From positions 1 through 64,000 of the forward strand of contig JBKBNI010000003.1 of the NCBI GenBank assembly GCA_046295455.1: a stretch of DNA of 64,000 bases. The letters are read 5' to 3'. Made by a program: the position numbers and the translations under genes. The first letter of the stretch is position 1; each line of letters starts with the position of its first letter. The stretch comes from Thermaurantimonas sp046295455. Lineage in GTDB: Bacteria; Bacteroidota; Bacteroidia; Flavobacteriales; Schleiferiaceae. The notes under the pieces are model-generated. The model was not told the origin of the DNA. It did not search any database and saw only the letters and a list, made by a program, of their open reading frames with translations. Shown here in pieces: positions 8,792-17,497 of the stretch.

Positions 8792-11082
8792 GGGGGTTCA
8801 GATATTTGAATGTAGGAATCATCTGGATTCTGATCATCGTGTTCGCAGGGCTGCTCGGCAGTTGTTCCTCAACCCGTTTTGTGCCTGACGGGCAGTCTCT
8901 TCTTGAAAAAAATACCCTTCGGATTAAAGGGTCCGGAATCGAAGCCAGCCAATTGGAACCCATCATAAAGCAACAGCCCAATACACGTCTGCTCTTCATG
9001 CCTATATCACTCTATGTGTATAATTGGGGGGGAATCTTCAAAAAAATAGGCGAACCTCCTGTTATCTTCAATGAGTCAGAAGCTTACCGGTCCAGTCAGC
9101 AGATGCAGCTTTTTCTGCTCAACATGGGATATTTCTCCGCAGAAGTCAAAAACGATGTCATCCGCAAGTCAAAGCGGAGAAATAAAGTAGAGGTGATATA
9201 CCACGTACAATTAAATGAGCCTTTTACCATTTACCAGTTTGAATTAAACAATTCTTCTTCTGTCGTAGATTCGATGTTTGCCAATATTGTGGGCATCCCA
9301 TCCCTTAAACCTGGTATGAGACTGGATTTCAATGAATTGGATCGGGAGCGGGAGCGCATTGCTCAGGATTTCCGGAACAACGGATTTTTTGATTTTACCA
9401 AAGACCTCATCACGTATGACATTGATACCATCAATGCCCCCCCAAGGCAAGCCCTTCTGAGGATGAACATTCTGCCAAAGGCAATCAGGGACGGGGATTC
9501 CATTCGTTTTGTCAGTGTGTATCCATACAAAATTCAATCTGTAAATATTCATCTGCTTCCCAGAAGAGCTGAACTACGCACATCACCCCGTGAAATACAT
9601 CATATGGGATATACACTCTTTATGTATCAGGAAGATATCTATCATCCTCGGGTATTTACAGATGTAATTGATTTTCAGCCTGGTTCATATTATTCGGAAT
9701 ACAAGGTCAGGGAATCTTTCCGCCACATCAACAATCTGCGACTTTTTACGGGTACGGAAATTCAATTCAGACCTGTTGATTCTGCAAGTGACCTGCTAAT
9801 TGCCGACATCCGGTTATCCCCCGAAAGCAGGCAAGGTCTGAGCTTGAGCACAGAAGGAAGCATCTCATCAGGTCAGCGCGGCATCAGTGGTAGTGTAAGC
9901 TGGCTAAACCGAAACACCTTTGGCAAGGGAGAAATTTTTTCACTCTCCCTCACGGGACTGCTGGAAGTGCAGCTGTCTCAGGGTCAAACCGGTGGTTTCA
10001 ATACCTTGGAAATCGGGGCCGAAGCGGCCATTTCCTTTCCCAGATTTCTCCTTCCGTTTAACACCGAGGGAATGCTGCCCAAACGCATGGAACCCCGCAG
10101 CAAACTCTCTACAGGTATCATCCGGCAGCAGCGTTTTCAGTTTGACCGGGTGGTGTACCGGGCGGGTCTCAACTATCAATGGCGTGAATCTGCACAAAAA
10201 ACTCATCAAATTGACCTTCTGGAACTCAATTATATCCGGCTTTTTAAAATTGACCCTGATTTTGAGCAGAGCGCTATTTTACTCTTTGGTTTTAGGGACA
10301 ACTTTATCGCAGCCTCCCGCTACACATACACCTTCAATACCCAAAAACCATCTTTTCAACCAAAAGCCTTCTTTATTAAAGGTATGGTCGAACTTGCCGG
10401 CACAGGCATCATACCCTTAATCGATTACCTGTTTGGCCTTCCGACCGATGAATACGATGTCAGTAAACTCCTTGGGGTGGCCTATGCACAATATGTAAAA
10501 TTGGAAGCAGATCTCCGGCGGTATTACTATTTTGACCGAAACAACAGTCTGGCCATCCGGCTTTTTGCAGGATATACCCGTCCGTATGGAAATTCGTTTG
10601 ATACGGCTTACGCTTTCCAGGCACCTTTTGAGAAGAGATACTTCATCGGAGGAGCCAATGACCTCAGAGCCTTCCGAGCATTTTCGATCGGACCGGGAAC
10701 AGCTCCGGCCACGCTTCCCATCAATACGGCTCCGATTAAGTTGCTCACCTCAGTAGAGTATAGATTTACCGTTTACAAGGCTTTTAAATCCGCCTTGTTT
10801 ATAGATGCGGGAAATATCTTTTATGAAAATCTTCCTATTAAAGGAACAGAAAAAATGGTCAAAGATTTTTATCCGGAGCAGATTCTCACACCGGAAAATT
10901 TTTTGCGGTCTATGGGGCTTGGCACCGGCATAGGTTTTCGATATGACTTCGATTTTTTCATCATCCGACTTGACATTGGCATCCCCATTCACAACCCTGC
11001 CTTTGAGCCAGGCAACCGCTGGATATCTCCTACCACGGTGAAATATTGGGTGTTTCAACCTGGTTTGGGGTTCCCGTTTTAA
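8788..11082 (+). CDS. TamA/BamA-like (Omp85) outer-membrane assembly lipoprotein
   Basis: 764 residues from a GTG at 8788. The N-terminus has a lipoprotein signal ending LLGSC, so the mature protein is probably lipid-anchored as well as barrel-embedded. Residues about 80-330 look like POTRA repeats (for example LLNMGYFSAEVKND). The C-terminal half is a 16-strand barrel of the Omp85/surface antigen type ending in FQPGLGFPF. The loop-6 motif, usually VRGF/LRGW, reads LRAFRAFSIGPG here: the invariant Gly is Ala. Proteins of this kind insert or translocate outer-membrane components; in Bacteroidota this lipid-anchored TamL type is the usual partner of TamB. It is translationally coupled to the gene upstream and followed by a methyltransferase after 12 bp. 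Confidence 0.9.
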   Translation: MRGFRYLNVGIIWILIIVFAGLLGSCSSTRFVPDGQSLLEKNTLRIKGSGIEASQLEPIIKQQPNTRLLFMPISLYVYNWGGIFKKIGEPPVIFNESEAYRSSQQMQLFLLNMGYFSAEVKNDVIRKSKRRNKVEVIYHVQLNEPFTIYQFELNNSSSVVDSMFANIVGIPSLKPGMRLDFNELDRERERIAQDFRNNGFFDFTKDLITYDIDTINAPPRQALLRMNILPKAIRDGDSIRFVSVYPYKIQSVNIHLLPRRAELRTSPREIHHMGYTLFMYQEDIYHPRVFTDVIDFQPGSYYSEYKVRESFRHINNLRLFTGTEIQFRPVDSASDLLIADIRLSPESRQGLSLSTEGSISSGQRGISGSVSWLNRNTFGKGEIFSLSLTGLLEVQLSQGQTGGFNTLEIGAEAAISFPRFLLPFNTEGMLPKRMEPRSKLSTGIIRQQRFQFDRVVYRAGLNYQWRESAQKTHQIDLLELNYIRLFKIDPDFEQSAILLFGFRDNFIAASRYTYTFNTQKPSFQPKAFFIKGMVELAGTGIIPLIDYLFGLPTDEYDVSKLLGVAYAQYVKLEADLRRYYYFDRNNSLAIRLFAGYTRPYGNSFDTAYAFQAPFEKRYFIGGANDLRAFRAFSIGPGTAPATLPINTAPIKLLTSVEYRFTVYKAFKSALFIDAGNIFYENLPIKGTEKMVKDFYPEQILTPENFLRSMGLGTGIGFRYDFDFFIIRLDIGIPIHNPAFEPGNRWISPTTVKYWVFQPGLGFPF

Positions 11083-11094
11083 TTTCAATTTCAA

Positions 11095-11868
11095 ATGAAA
11101 AAATTTTTTCGACTGATCCTCAAGTATATCCCAAGACCATGGCTCATAAGGGGCAGTTATCTGGCCAAAGATTTACTGGCGGTATTCATGTATGGCAATC
11201 GGTATGAAGATCCTATCGACGGCCGTACATACCGAAGCCTTCTCCCCTATGGCTATGGCGACCGTCAGCGTCCCAATGTGCTCGCCCCTGCGTCGCTGAG
11301 CCTTGAGCGTCACAGGCTGATGTGGATTTATCTGAAAAACCATTCCGACTTCTTCTCCGCCCGCCTGAAGGTACTTCATATCGCCCCGGAGCAGTGTTTT
11401 TATGGGATTTTTCGCAAGATGAAAAACCTCGATTACACTACTGCAGACCTCGAGTCACCTTTAGCGGATATGCACTTTGACTTGCACGATATCCCACTGC
11501 CCGATAGCACATATGACGTCGTATTTTGTAACCACGTCCTAGAGCATGTAACCGACGATCTGAAGTGTATGAGCGAAATTCTGCGCATCCTCAAACCGGG
11601 AGGCTGGGCGATTATGCAGGTGCCTCTGGACACAAACCGGGCCAGGACCTTTGCCGACCCGACGATCACCGACCGGGCAGAGCGAGAGCGAATTTTTGGT
11701 CAATACGACCATGTCCGGGTGTACGGCACGGATTACCCCGATCGATTAAAACAAGCAGGTTTTTGTGTAGAGTGTTTTGACATAAAAAGCCATCTGCCGG
11801 CAGAGATGATCGACCGATACCGAATCCAGCCTTCCGAACTTCTGTACATCTCCAAAAAGCCTCAATAA
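11095..11868 (+). CDS. class I SAM-dependent methyltransferase
   Basis: 257 residues. A Methyltransferase_11 type fold occupies about residues 80-215: motif I is modified (VLHIAPEQCFYG, no GxGxG), the acidic loop is TTADLESP, and the later motifs VVFCNHVLEHVTDD and ILKPGGWAIMQVPLD are clear. The N-terminal 60 residues are basic and hydrophobic, suggesting membrane contact. The combination of HIAPE and VLEHV is common in glycosyl- or lipid-modifying methyltransferases of Bacteroidota, but the substrate cannot be named. It follows the Omp85 gene by 12 bp and probably shares its transcript. Confidence 0.87.
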   Translation: MKKFFRLILKYIPRPWLIRGSYLAKDLLAVFMYGNRYEDPIDGRTYRSLLPYGYGDRQRPNVLAPASLSLERHRLMWIYLKNHSDFFSARLKVLHIAPEQCFYGIFRKMKNLDYTTADLESPLADMHFDLHDIPLPDSTYDVVFCNHVLEHVTDDLKCMSEILRILKPGGWAIMQVPLDTNRARTFADPTITDRAERERIFGQYDHVRVYGTDYPDRLKQAGFCVECFDIKSHLPAEMIDRYRIQPSELLYISKKPQ

Positions 11869-11894
11869 TAAAACCTGCAACCATAAAAGTTGAA

Positions 11895-11902
11895 TATTTT
11901 TG
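11895..11902 (+). promoter_or_regulatory. -7 promoter element (TATTTTTG)
   Basis: TATTTTTG matches TAnnTTTG and sits 35 bp before the ATG of the first marR gene. It also argues against a TTG start at 11890 upstream of it. Confidence 0.45.
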
Positions 11903-11937
11903 CTTCACAAATTGATCTGATATTAGCCTTCCCTTTT

Positions 11938-12390
11938 ATGAAATTAGAGGACGAAATCAAACAAAAAATCTTTGCTAATGAATATTCTAAGACGGCAATA
12001 AATATTTTGTACACCTACAGTTATATATATGTAAATATTCAAAGATTTCTGAAGAAATACGGATTGACCCCTGAGCAATATAATGTGCTAAGAATTTTGC
12101 GCGGTCAGTACCCCGAGCCTTGCTCTATCAATACCATCCAGGAGCGCATGCTCAATAAGACCTCCAATGCCTCCCGGCTGGTTGACAAGCTTGTAGCTAA
12201 AAATCTGGTAGAACGCCAGCAAAATGCAGCCGACCGGCGGCATGTAGATGTCATTATTTCCAAACCCGGATTTCAGCTCCTCGCCAACCTTGACAAACCT
12301 GTAAGTGAACTTCACAGGCACATCATCAATCTTAGTGAATCCGAAGCGCGGTTTCTCAATCAATTGCTCGATAAGCTGAGAGGCGGGTAG
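11938..12390 (+). CDS. MarR family winged-helix transcriptional regulator
   Basis: 150 residues from ATG 11938. The winged helix spans about residues 40-110: YNVLRILRG, the recognition helix region NKTSNASRLVDKLVAKNLV, and the wing NAADRRHVDVIIS, all standard for MarR repressors that dimerise and release DNA on binding a small ligand or on oxidation. It has one Cys (in EPCSIN), so redox sensing is possible. It has its own -7 box and lies 41 bp upstream of the thioredoxin-like gene, so it may control that gene and the aldehyde dehydrogenase behind it. Confidence 0.9.
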   Translation: MKLEDEIKQKIFANEYSKTAINILYTYSYIYVNIQRFLKKYGLTPEQYNVLRILRGQYPEPCSINTIQERMLNKTSNASRLVDKLVAKNLVERQQNAADRRHVDVIISKPGFQLLANLDKPVSELHRHIINLSESEARFLNQLLDKLRGG

Positions 12391-12431
12391 TACTTCGTAC
12401 ATTTATCCCGACTCCGAGCGAATGCATTTTG

Positions 12432-13790
12432 ATGAAGAAGACCCTGATTTCTCTTTACTACCTGCTGCTTATAAACGTAGCCGCTCAAACGACGCAGATC
12501 GCAGGATCGATTCGAGGATTTGAGGGCCGGCATATCCTGCTGCTGGGATACAATGGTGTAGAAGAATTTCCCGTAGACTCGGCCCTGGTGCCATCGTCCG
12601 GGATCGATTTTTCCCTGCGCGTGACCCTTCCCTACAGCGGCTTGTACAAGCTCCTGGTCGAAAAGGGAAACAACCGTCTCCCCGACAAGTACATAGACCT
12701 CCTGCTCCGGCCGGGCAGCGACGTCCGCTTTACCACAGAGTACCCATACATCTCAGACTCGCTGAAAATCACAAAGGGAGACGAACAGAGCTACTTCACA
12801 CGCTTCACACAGAACTACAACAAAACCCTTTTCAAAATCTATCTTCTGGAAGACCTGCTCTCAAAATATCCACCGGATGATCCCTTCCACGGAGATATTA
12901 CTAAAAACAAGAAACGCCTGCTGGCGGACAAGGAGGCACTGTTTGCCCGCTTTAGAGATTCGCGATACCCACTGGCCAATCGGTACATTGATATGCTGCG
13001 GCAATGGGATATGCGAACGGATTATTTCTCAGATTCTTTTTACAAGGGAATTGACGTATCAGACACTCTTTGGATAAGGAATACCCTACTCCACCAAAAG
13101 ATTGGCCAGTATTACAGCTACCTGATGGGTCAGAAAAAAAACGAGGACTTTCTGCAAGCCAACAAATTCTTTATTGACGCCATTTTGGATCCGATTCAAT
13201 CCAATCCGCCTCTTTGGAACAACATTTTTACCTATCTCGTCCAATCCTACAAAACCATGAATTATCCCGATGCCCTGGAATATCTAAGCTCTAAGTACCT
13301 CACCAGTGAGGTGTGTACTGACCCGTCTCAAAGACGAGCGATCGACGAAATTCTTCAAAGCCTCCATGCGATCAAAGCAGGCGATGCCCTGCCGACCGTC
13401 GTGTTGAAGAGGAATGATGAGAGTGATTTCACCTTTCCCTCTGACCTGAGTGCGAGTCAGGCTGGCCTTCTCATCCTTTGGAGTGGCAGATGCAACCACT
13501 GTCGCGAAAGCATGCCCTATTGGAAAGATTTATATCACACCTACGGACCAAAAGGCCTTCACATCACCGCCTTACACATCGAGTCTGATATAACCACCTG
13601 GAAAGCCTCAGCAGAATCCTTGCCTCCCGAATGGACTCATCTTCACGACCCCAACGGCTGGAACGGATATGCCAAAACGCTCCATCTGCTCGGCACACCC
13701 GGGTATGTCCTCTACGACCGTGATTACAAACTCCTATTGAAATCGCACGACCTGACAGAGGTCCGCAATCGACTAAAAAACATGTTTTGA
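12432..13790 (+). CDS. exported TlpA/thioredoxin-like protein with N-terminal DUF4369-type domain
   Basis: 452 residues from ATG 12432 (a TTG one codon earlier is also in frame). Signal peptide about 1-19 (MKKTLISLYYLLLINVAAQ). The first 110 residues form a beta domain resembling DUF4369 (IAGSIRGFEGRHILLLGYNG), followed by a long helical region, and a C-terminal thioredoxin fold from about 330 with the redox pair in LWSGRCNHCRESMPYW. The CNHC motif is the expected CxxC of periplasmic thiol oxidoreductases. Bacteroidota have many such proteins; targets are unknown. The stop is 2 bp before the aldehyde dehydrogenase start, so the two form an operon. Confidence 0.85.
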   Translation: MKKTLISLYYLLLINVAAQTTQIAGSIRGFEGRHILLLGYNGVEEFPVDSALVPSSGIDFSLRVTLPYSGLYKLLVEKGNNRLPDKYIDLLLRPGSDVRFTTEYPYISDSLKITKGDEQSYFTRFTQNYNKTLFKIYLLEDLLSKYPPDDPFHGDITKNKKRLLADKEALFARFRDSRYPLANRYIDMLRQWDMRTDYFSDSFYKGIDVSDTLWIRNTLLHQKIGQYYSYLMGQKKNEDFLQANKFFIDAILDPIQSNPPLWNNIFTYLVQSYKTMNYPDALEYLSSKYLTSEVCTDPSQRRAIDEILQSLHAIKAGDALPTVVLKRNDESDFTFPSDLSASQAGLLILWSGRCNHCRESMPYWKDLYHTYGPKGLHITALHIESDITTWKASAESLPPEWTHLHDPNGWNGYAKTLHLLGTPGYVLYDRDYKLLLKSHDLTEVRNRLKNMF

Positions 13791-13792
13791 TT

Positions 13793-15235
13793 ATGGAAAA
13801 AATCCAAAATTATATCGGTGGTACACTCCAGCCTCCTGAAAGCGGACGATATCTCGAAAATATCGAGCCGGCTACTGGTAGGCCGTACTGCCTAATCCCC
13901 GACAGCGACAGCCGAGATGTAGAACAGGCTGTCCGCGCGGCTAAGCAGGCGTTTCCGACCTGGTCAAAAATGCCGTCAGCCGAACGCAGCCGTATTCTTC
14001 TAAACATATCCGCACGTATTGCAGACCACCTCCAAGATCTTGCGCATGCAGAAAGCCGCGACAATGGAAAACCTGTGAAACTAGCTCGATCGGTAGACAT
14101 TCCCCGTGCTCGTGACAATTTTGCCTTCTTTGCCACAGCTATTCTTCACACATCTACAGACACCCATGATATGGGAGAAACAGGATTTAACTACACCCTT
14201 CGCCAACCGGTGGGGGTGGCCGGGTGCATCAGCCCCTGGAATCTGCCTCTCTATCTCTTCACCTGGAAGGTTGCTCCTGCCCTCGCTGCCGGATGCACAG
14301 TGGTGTCCAAGCCCAGCGAAGTGACACCATACACCGCATATATGCTCAGTAAGCTGTGCATAGAGGCAGGTTTACCTGCCGGGGTGCTAAACATTGTGCA
14401 TGGATACGGTCAAAAGGCCGGAAGAGCCATTGCCGAACATCCTGACATAAAGGCGATCTCCTTCACCGGTGGCACAGCTACCGGAAAACAAATTGCTCAG
14501 GCAGCTGCACCCTATCTGAAAAAACTCTCCCTTGAGCTGGGCGGTAAAAATGCTACCATCATTATGGAAGATTGTGACTACTCCAAAGCACTGAGTACTG
14601 CAGTGAGAGCATCCTTCAGCAATCAGGGTCAAATCTGCCTGTGCGGCTCGCGAATCCTCATACAGCGATCAATATATGACAGGTTTAAAGAAGACTTTGT
14701 AAAAAAAATAAAAGCCCTTAAAGTAGGCTCACCATACGAGGAAGACACTCAAATAGGCGCTCTGGTATCAGAACAGCATATGCAAAAAGTCCTCAGCTAC
14801 ATTGAACTTGCTAAGAAAGAAGGTGGAAAAATACTGGCAGGAGGAAAACCCACAGATATGCCTTACCCATTTGACAAAGGATACTATATTGAACCAACTG
14901 TCATTGACGGACTTCCACAAAACTGTCGCACAAACACCGAAGAAATTTTCGGCCCGGTGGTGACGCTGCAGCCTTTTGACACCATGGATGAGGCTGTTCA
15001 GCTGGCCAACGCTACTGAATATGGGCTGGCTTGCAGTATTTTTACTACCAATCTAAATTCGGCCCACCAGATGGCAAAAGCAATCGATGCAGGGATAATT
15101 TGGATCAATACCTGGCTGCTACGCGACCTGAGAACCCCCTTCGGAGGCATGAAATCAAGCGGGCTGGGACGGGAGGGTGGTCGCTACGCCCTCGAATTCT
15201 TTACGGAACCTAAAAACATATGCGTAGCATTTTGA
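13793..15235 (+). CDS. aldehyde dehydrogenase, muconic/aminomuconic semialdehyde dehydrogenase-like
   Basis: 480 residues from ATG 13793. NAD-dependent oxidation of an aldehyde to an acid. Visible: N-terminal NYIGGTLQPPESGRYLENIEPATG, NAD site SFTGGTATGKQIA, general base Glu in LSLELGGKNATII, nucleophile Cys in NQGQICLCGSRIL, and EEIFGPVVT. The CLCGSR context and the N-terminal pattern are those of the 2-hydroxymuconic and 2-aminomuconic semialdehyde dehydrogenase branch (animal ALDH8A1, bacterial NbaE/XylG). That fits kynurenine degradation, and a 3-hydroxyanthranilate dioxygenase gene lies at 43.4 kb, but exact substrate is inferred. It follows the thioredoxin-like gene by 2 bp. Confidence 0.88.
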   Translation: MEKIQNYIGGTLQPPESGRYLENIEPATGRPYCLIPDSDSRDVEQAVRAAKQAFPTWSKMPSAERSRILLNISARIADHLQDLAHAESRDNGKPVKLARSVDIPRARDNFAFFATAILHTSTDTHDMGETGFNYTLRQPVGVAGCISPWNLPLYLFTWKVAPALAAGCTVVSKPSEVTPYTAYMLSKLCIEAGLPAGVLNIVHGYGQKAGRAIAEHPDIKAISFTGGTATGKQIAQAAAPYLKKLSLELGGKNATIIMEDCDYSKALSTAVRASFSNQGQICLCGSRILIQRSIYDRFKEDFVKKIKALKVGSPYEEDTQIGALVSEQHMQKVLSYIELAKKEGGKILAGGKPTDMPYPFDKGYYIEPTVIDGLPQNCRTNTEEIFGPVVTLQPFDTMDEAVQLANATEYGLACSIFTTNLNSAHQMAKAIDAGIIWINTWLLRDLRTPFGGMKSSGLGREGGRYALEFFTEPKNICVAF

Positions 15236-15265
15236 AGGTCATATTTCATTCAGAAATTCGTTCAA

Positions 15266-15273
15266 TAAATTTG
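15266..15273 (+). promoter_or_regulatory. -7 promoter element (TAAATTTG)
   Basis: TAAATTTG fits TAnnTTTG and lies 20 bp before the GTG start of the cupin gene, giving a very short leader. Confidence 0.4.
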
Positions 15274-15292
15274 TTGATTAATTTATAAAACC

Positions 15293-16186
15293 GTGGATAA
15301 ACTTAATCTGAAACCCGTAGACGTCATTTACGACATAAGTCTTGAAGAGTTTCATGAAAAATACCTTTTGACAGGAAAACCCGTAATCCTTAAAAATTAT
15401 ACCAAAAACTGGAAAGCCATAGATCGTTGGAATTATTCCTATCTCAGAGAAAAAGCCGGTAACATAAAGGTAAAACTATACGGCAAGTGGTTGGAAAACA
15501 ATCCCACAGCCATCGAGATGCCCCCGGTCAAAGAAGTTCTTTTTGGGGAATATCTCGATATGCTGGAGCAAGGAGTACAAAGCGATCTGAGAATTTTTTT
15601 GTTCAACATATTTAAGCACGTGCCTGAGCTACTTGAGGATTTTGAGTTTACTCCTGTCACTACCAACTATCTGAAGGATTTTCCATATATGTTTTTTGGA
15701 TGCTCCGGATCAGATGTGCGGTTGCACTACGACATTGATCTCTCTAATGTATTTATCACCCAGTTTTGTGGGACAAAGCGGATTGTACTTTTTGAACAAA
15801 GTCAGTCAAAATATCTGTACAAACTGCCCTTTACTACGCATAGCGCTGCAGATCTGATGAATGTAGACTTCAACAAATATCCGGCGCTCAAATATGCTGA
15901 AGGCTACGAATGTGTCATCAATCACGGGGATACACTTTTTATGCCCGGAGGTATCTGGCATTACATACAGTATGTGGACGGTAGCTTTTCGCTCAGTCTC
16001 CGATCCCTGTCTCCCACAATACCCGGGAAAATACAGGGAGCATACAATGTATTTGTGATTCGGAAATTAGACGAACTGCTCAACAAATACTATAAAAATT
16101 CGTGGAGCGATTTTAAGCTGAAGCGCGCCATTCAAAAAGCCAATGAAATCGTTCGTGAAACCGAGCGCGAGCGAAAACAGGTTTAA
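15293..16186 (+). CDS. cupin-like JmjC domain protein (Cupin_8)
   Basis: 297 residues from a GTG start at 15293. This is the Cupin_8/JmjC fold of Fe(II)- and 2-oxoglutarate-dependent hydroxylases. Metal ligands are visible: HxD in VRLHYDIDLSN (about residues 145-147) and the distal His in MPGGIWHYIQY (about 224). The N-terminal part (DISLEEFHEKYLLTGKPVILKNY) is typical of the family. The last 45 residues are a basic helical tail. Bacterial members probably hydroxylate protein side chains, but substrates are unknown. It has its own -7 box, so it may be independent of the dehydrogenase upstream. The region behind it is decayed DNA. Confidence 0.87.
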   Translation: MDKLNLKPVDVIYDISLEEFHEKYLLTGKPVILKNYTKNWKAIDRWNYSYLREKAGNIKVKLYGKWLENNPTAIEMPPVKEVLFGEYLDMLEQGVQSDLRIFLFNIFKHVPELLEDFEFTPVTTNYLKDFPYMFFGCSGSDVRLHYDIDLSNVFITQFCGTKRIVLFEQSQSKYLYKLPFTTHSAADLMNVDFNKYPALKYAEGYECVINHGDTLFMPGGIWHYIQYVDGSFSLSLRSLSPTIPGKIQGAYNVFVIRKLDELLNKYYKNSWSDFKLKRAIQKANEIVRETERERKQV

Positions 16187-16210
16187 TTTTTTCGGATTTT
16201 TATAAAATTT

Positions 16211-16317
16211 TGACCGCTTCGAGGTCGCATATGGCGGCTTAACAAATAACCCCTATGGGAATAATTGATTACAGAATTTGAGAAGCGATGTACATGCGAC
16301 CCCGACGAGGTTGCATG
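16211..16317. repeat. pair of REP-like hairpin repeats
   Basis: At 16293-16317 CATGCGACC and GGTTGCATG form a hairpin around a 7-base loop, with one G-U pair. At 16212-16226 GACC and GGTC flank GCTTCGA, followed by GCAT, giving a degenerate copy of the same unit (shared core GAGGTyGCAT). A CCCTATGGG palindrome lies between at about 16250. This type of repeat accompanies REP-associated IS200-like transposases in Bacteroidota, and remains of such a gene lie 50 bp away. Confidence 0.6.
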
Positions 16318-16366
16318 CTTCGGAGTTTATCTATCGCTTTAAAGATTCGCACCTTCCGGGATGTGT

Positions 16367-16528
16367 TTATTCAATCCACTCAAATAAATAATCATCCTCA
16401 TATTCGATTTTAAATTTATTTAAATACTCTTTGAATTCCTTTCAGAATGTCTTTTTTCTGTGATATTCTCCTGGATTTTCTTCTTCGTCCGAACTTCCGC
16501 CTGAGTCTGCTTTTTCTGCAACAGATTT
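16367..16528 (-). pseudogene. C-terminal remnant of IS200-like / REP-associated tyrosine transposase
   Basis: On the minus strand, 53 codons end in TAA at 16367-16369 and read ...NPGEYHRKKTF, stop, KEFKEYLNKFKIEYEDDYLFEWIE. The pattern YH.KK.F..EF.E.L.K..IEYDE.YLFEW is the well-known C-terminus of the Bacteroidota Y1 transposase family; the in-frame TGA at 16442-16444 replaces what is normally Arg or Gln. The catalytic HUH and Tyr part is absent. The gene is therefore dead. Nearby REP-like hairpins support the reading. Confidence 0.7.
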
Positions 16529-16653
16529 TACTCATGTATGGTCACCGTCAGATTGCGGGTCGACCAACAAATCGGTATGCAATTATAAAATCCAAAAAAC
16601 TGAAATACAGTTATCTGTAAACAACACTGATTCAGATTTCAACTGCTGATGAC

Positions 16654-16815
16654 TTATTTGCATTTGGTCATTGAATGGATGGAGCTGTCCGACTCAATCG
16701 CTTTGCAGACTTGAGCATCCGCGTTTGTGGTCATCAATTTTAAAGCAGAGGCATTGACGGAATTTATATCTTTGGTATTGAGGATGTTGTCTGGCTCATA
16801 TTTGCTTTCGTCCGC
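16654..16815 (-). pseudogene. unidentified 53-codon coding remnant without start
   Basis: The frame from 16815 to a TAA at 16654-16656 encodes ADESKYEPDNILNTKDINSV...MTKCK. It has protein-like composition but is bounded upstream by a stop and has no plausible start codon except an internal ATG. I do not recognise it. It may be the end of a gene broken by the neighbouring insertion, or a chance frame. Confidence 0.3.
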
Positions 16816-16961
16816 TTAAAAAAGTACCTTCAACTAACCCACTCAACAAGCTACTTACACTTCCCCTTCTTACCTAATTCGAATAAACGAATACGTTTCT
16901 ACTCATTTTTGGAAAGATAAATACGAGATACAAACATTATGCATGCATATCACTTTGTGCC

Positions 16962-16969
16962 TATTTTTG
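16962..16969 (+). promoter_or_regulatory. -7 promoter element for marR-aroB (TATTTTTG)
   Basis: TATTTTTG lies 69 bp before the ATG of the marR gene at 17039. It fits TAnnTTTG; no convincing -33 box was seen. Confidence 0.4.
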
Positions 16970-17038
16970 AAATTCGTACAGCCATCATAACTGTTATTAC
17001 TTAAATAACAACTAACTCACTCAACGCCGTAAAGATCT

Positions 17039-17497
17039 ATGAAACCGGAAGAGACCATTGACTTTCAGATAAAATTTGCCTGGCAATACATCAGCAGGTT
17101 TTACAATGACATTGCAGCAAAATATAACACTACCTGGGCAAGCGGTAATGTGCTGCTCAACATTGACCTTCAGGAAGGAACACCTGCCACTGCATTAGGT
17201 CCAAAAATGGGAATGGAGGCCACAAGTCTAAGTCGCATTCTCAAAAATCTCGAAATAAAAGGCCTCATTACACGTGAACCTCATCCCACTGACCGACGTG
17301 TAGTCATCATTAAGCTTACAGCCGAAGGAATAGAAAAAAGAAACGAAGCTCGGCAAGCTGTCAAAGCTTTTAATCAGCACATTATGAGCCTACTAACACC
17401 CGAACAGCTCTCCTCTTTTTTTCAGGTGATCCAAACCATTGTTCATGAAATTGAAAGCAATAACATAAAGATTTATGCAGGAAAGGTCAATCTATGA
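17039..17497 (+). CDS. MarR family transcriptional regulator
   Basis: 152 residues. The winged helix includes VLLNIDLQEGTPATALGPKMGMEATSLSRILKNLEIKGLI and the wing HPTDRRVVIIKL. The signature GTPATALGPKMGMEATSLSR is that of the Bacteroidota MarR group which, in genomes I know, typically precedes fatty-acid oxidation genes (acyl-CoA ligase, FadB/FadA). Here it instead overlaps aroB by 23 bp and follows decayed DNA, so the usual partners may have been lost or moved. It has no Cys, so ligand rather than thiol sensing is likely; acyl-CoA is a reasonable guess. Confidence 0.9.
   Translation: MKPEETIDFQIKFAWQYISRFYNDIAAKYNTTWASGNVLLNIDLQEGTPATALGPKMGMEATSLSRILKNLEIKGLITREPHPTDRRVVIIKLTAEGIEKRNEARQAVKAFNQHIMSLLTPEQLSSFFQVIQTIVHEIESNNIKIYAGKVNL

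Larger units (their letters stand above)
16187..17038. other. 850-bp region of decayed genes and REP-like repeats
   Basis: No intact gene. From left to right it holds two REP-like GAGGTyGCAT repeats (16211-16317), the nonsense-broken C-terminus of an IS200-like transposase on the minus strand (16367-16528), another open but startless minus-strand fragment (16654-16815), and the promoter of the second marR gene. The make-up suggests an old insertion that has eroded. Confidence 0.7.
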
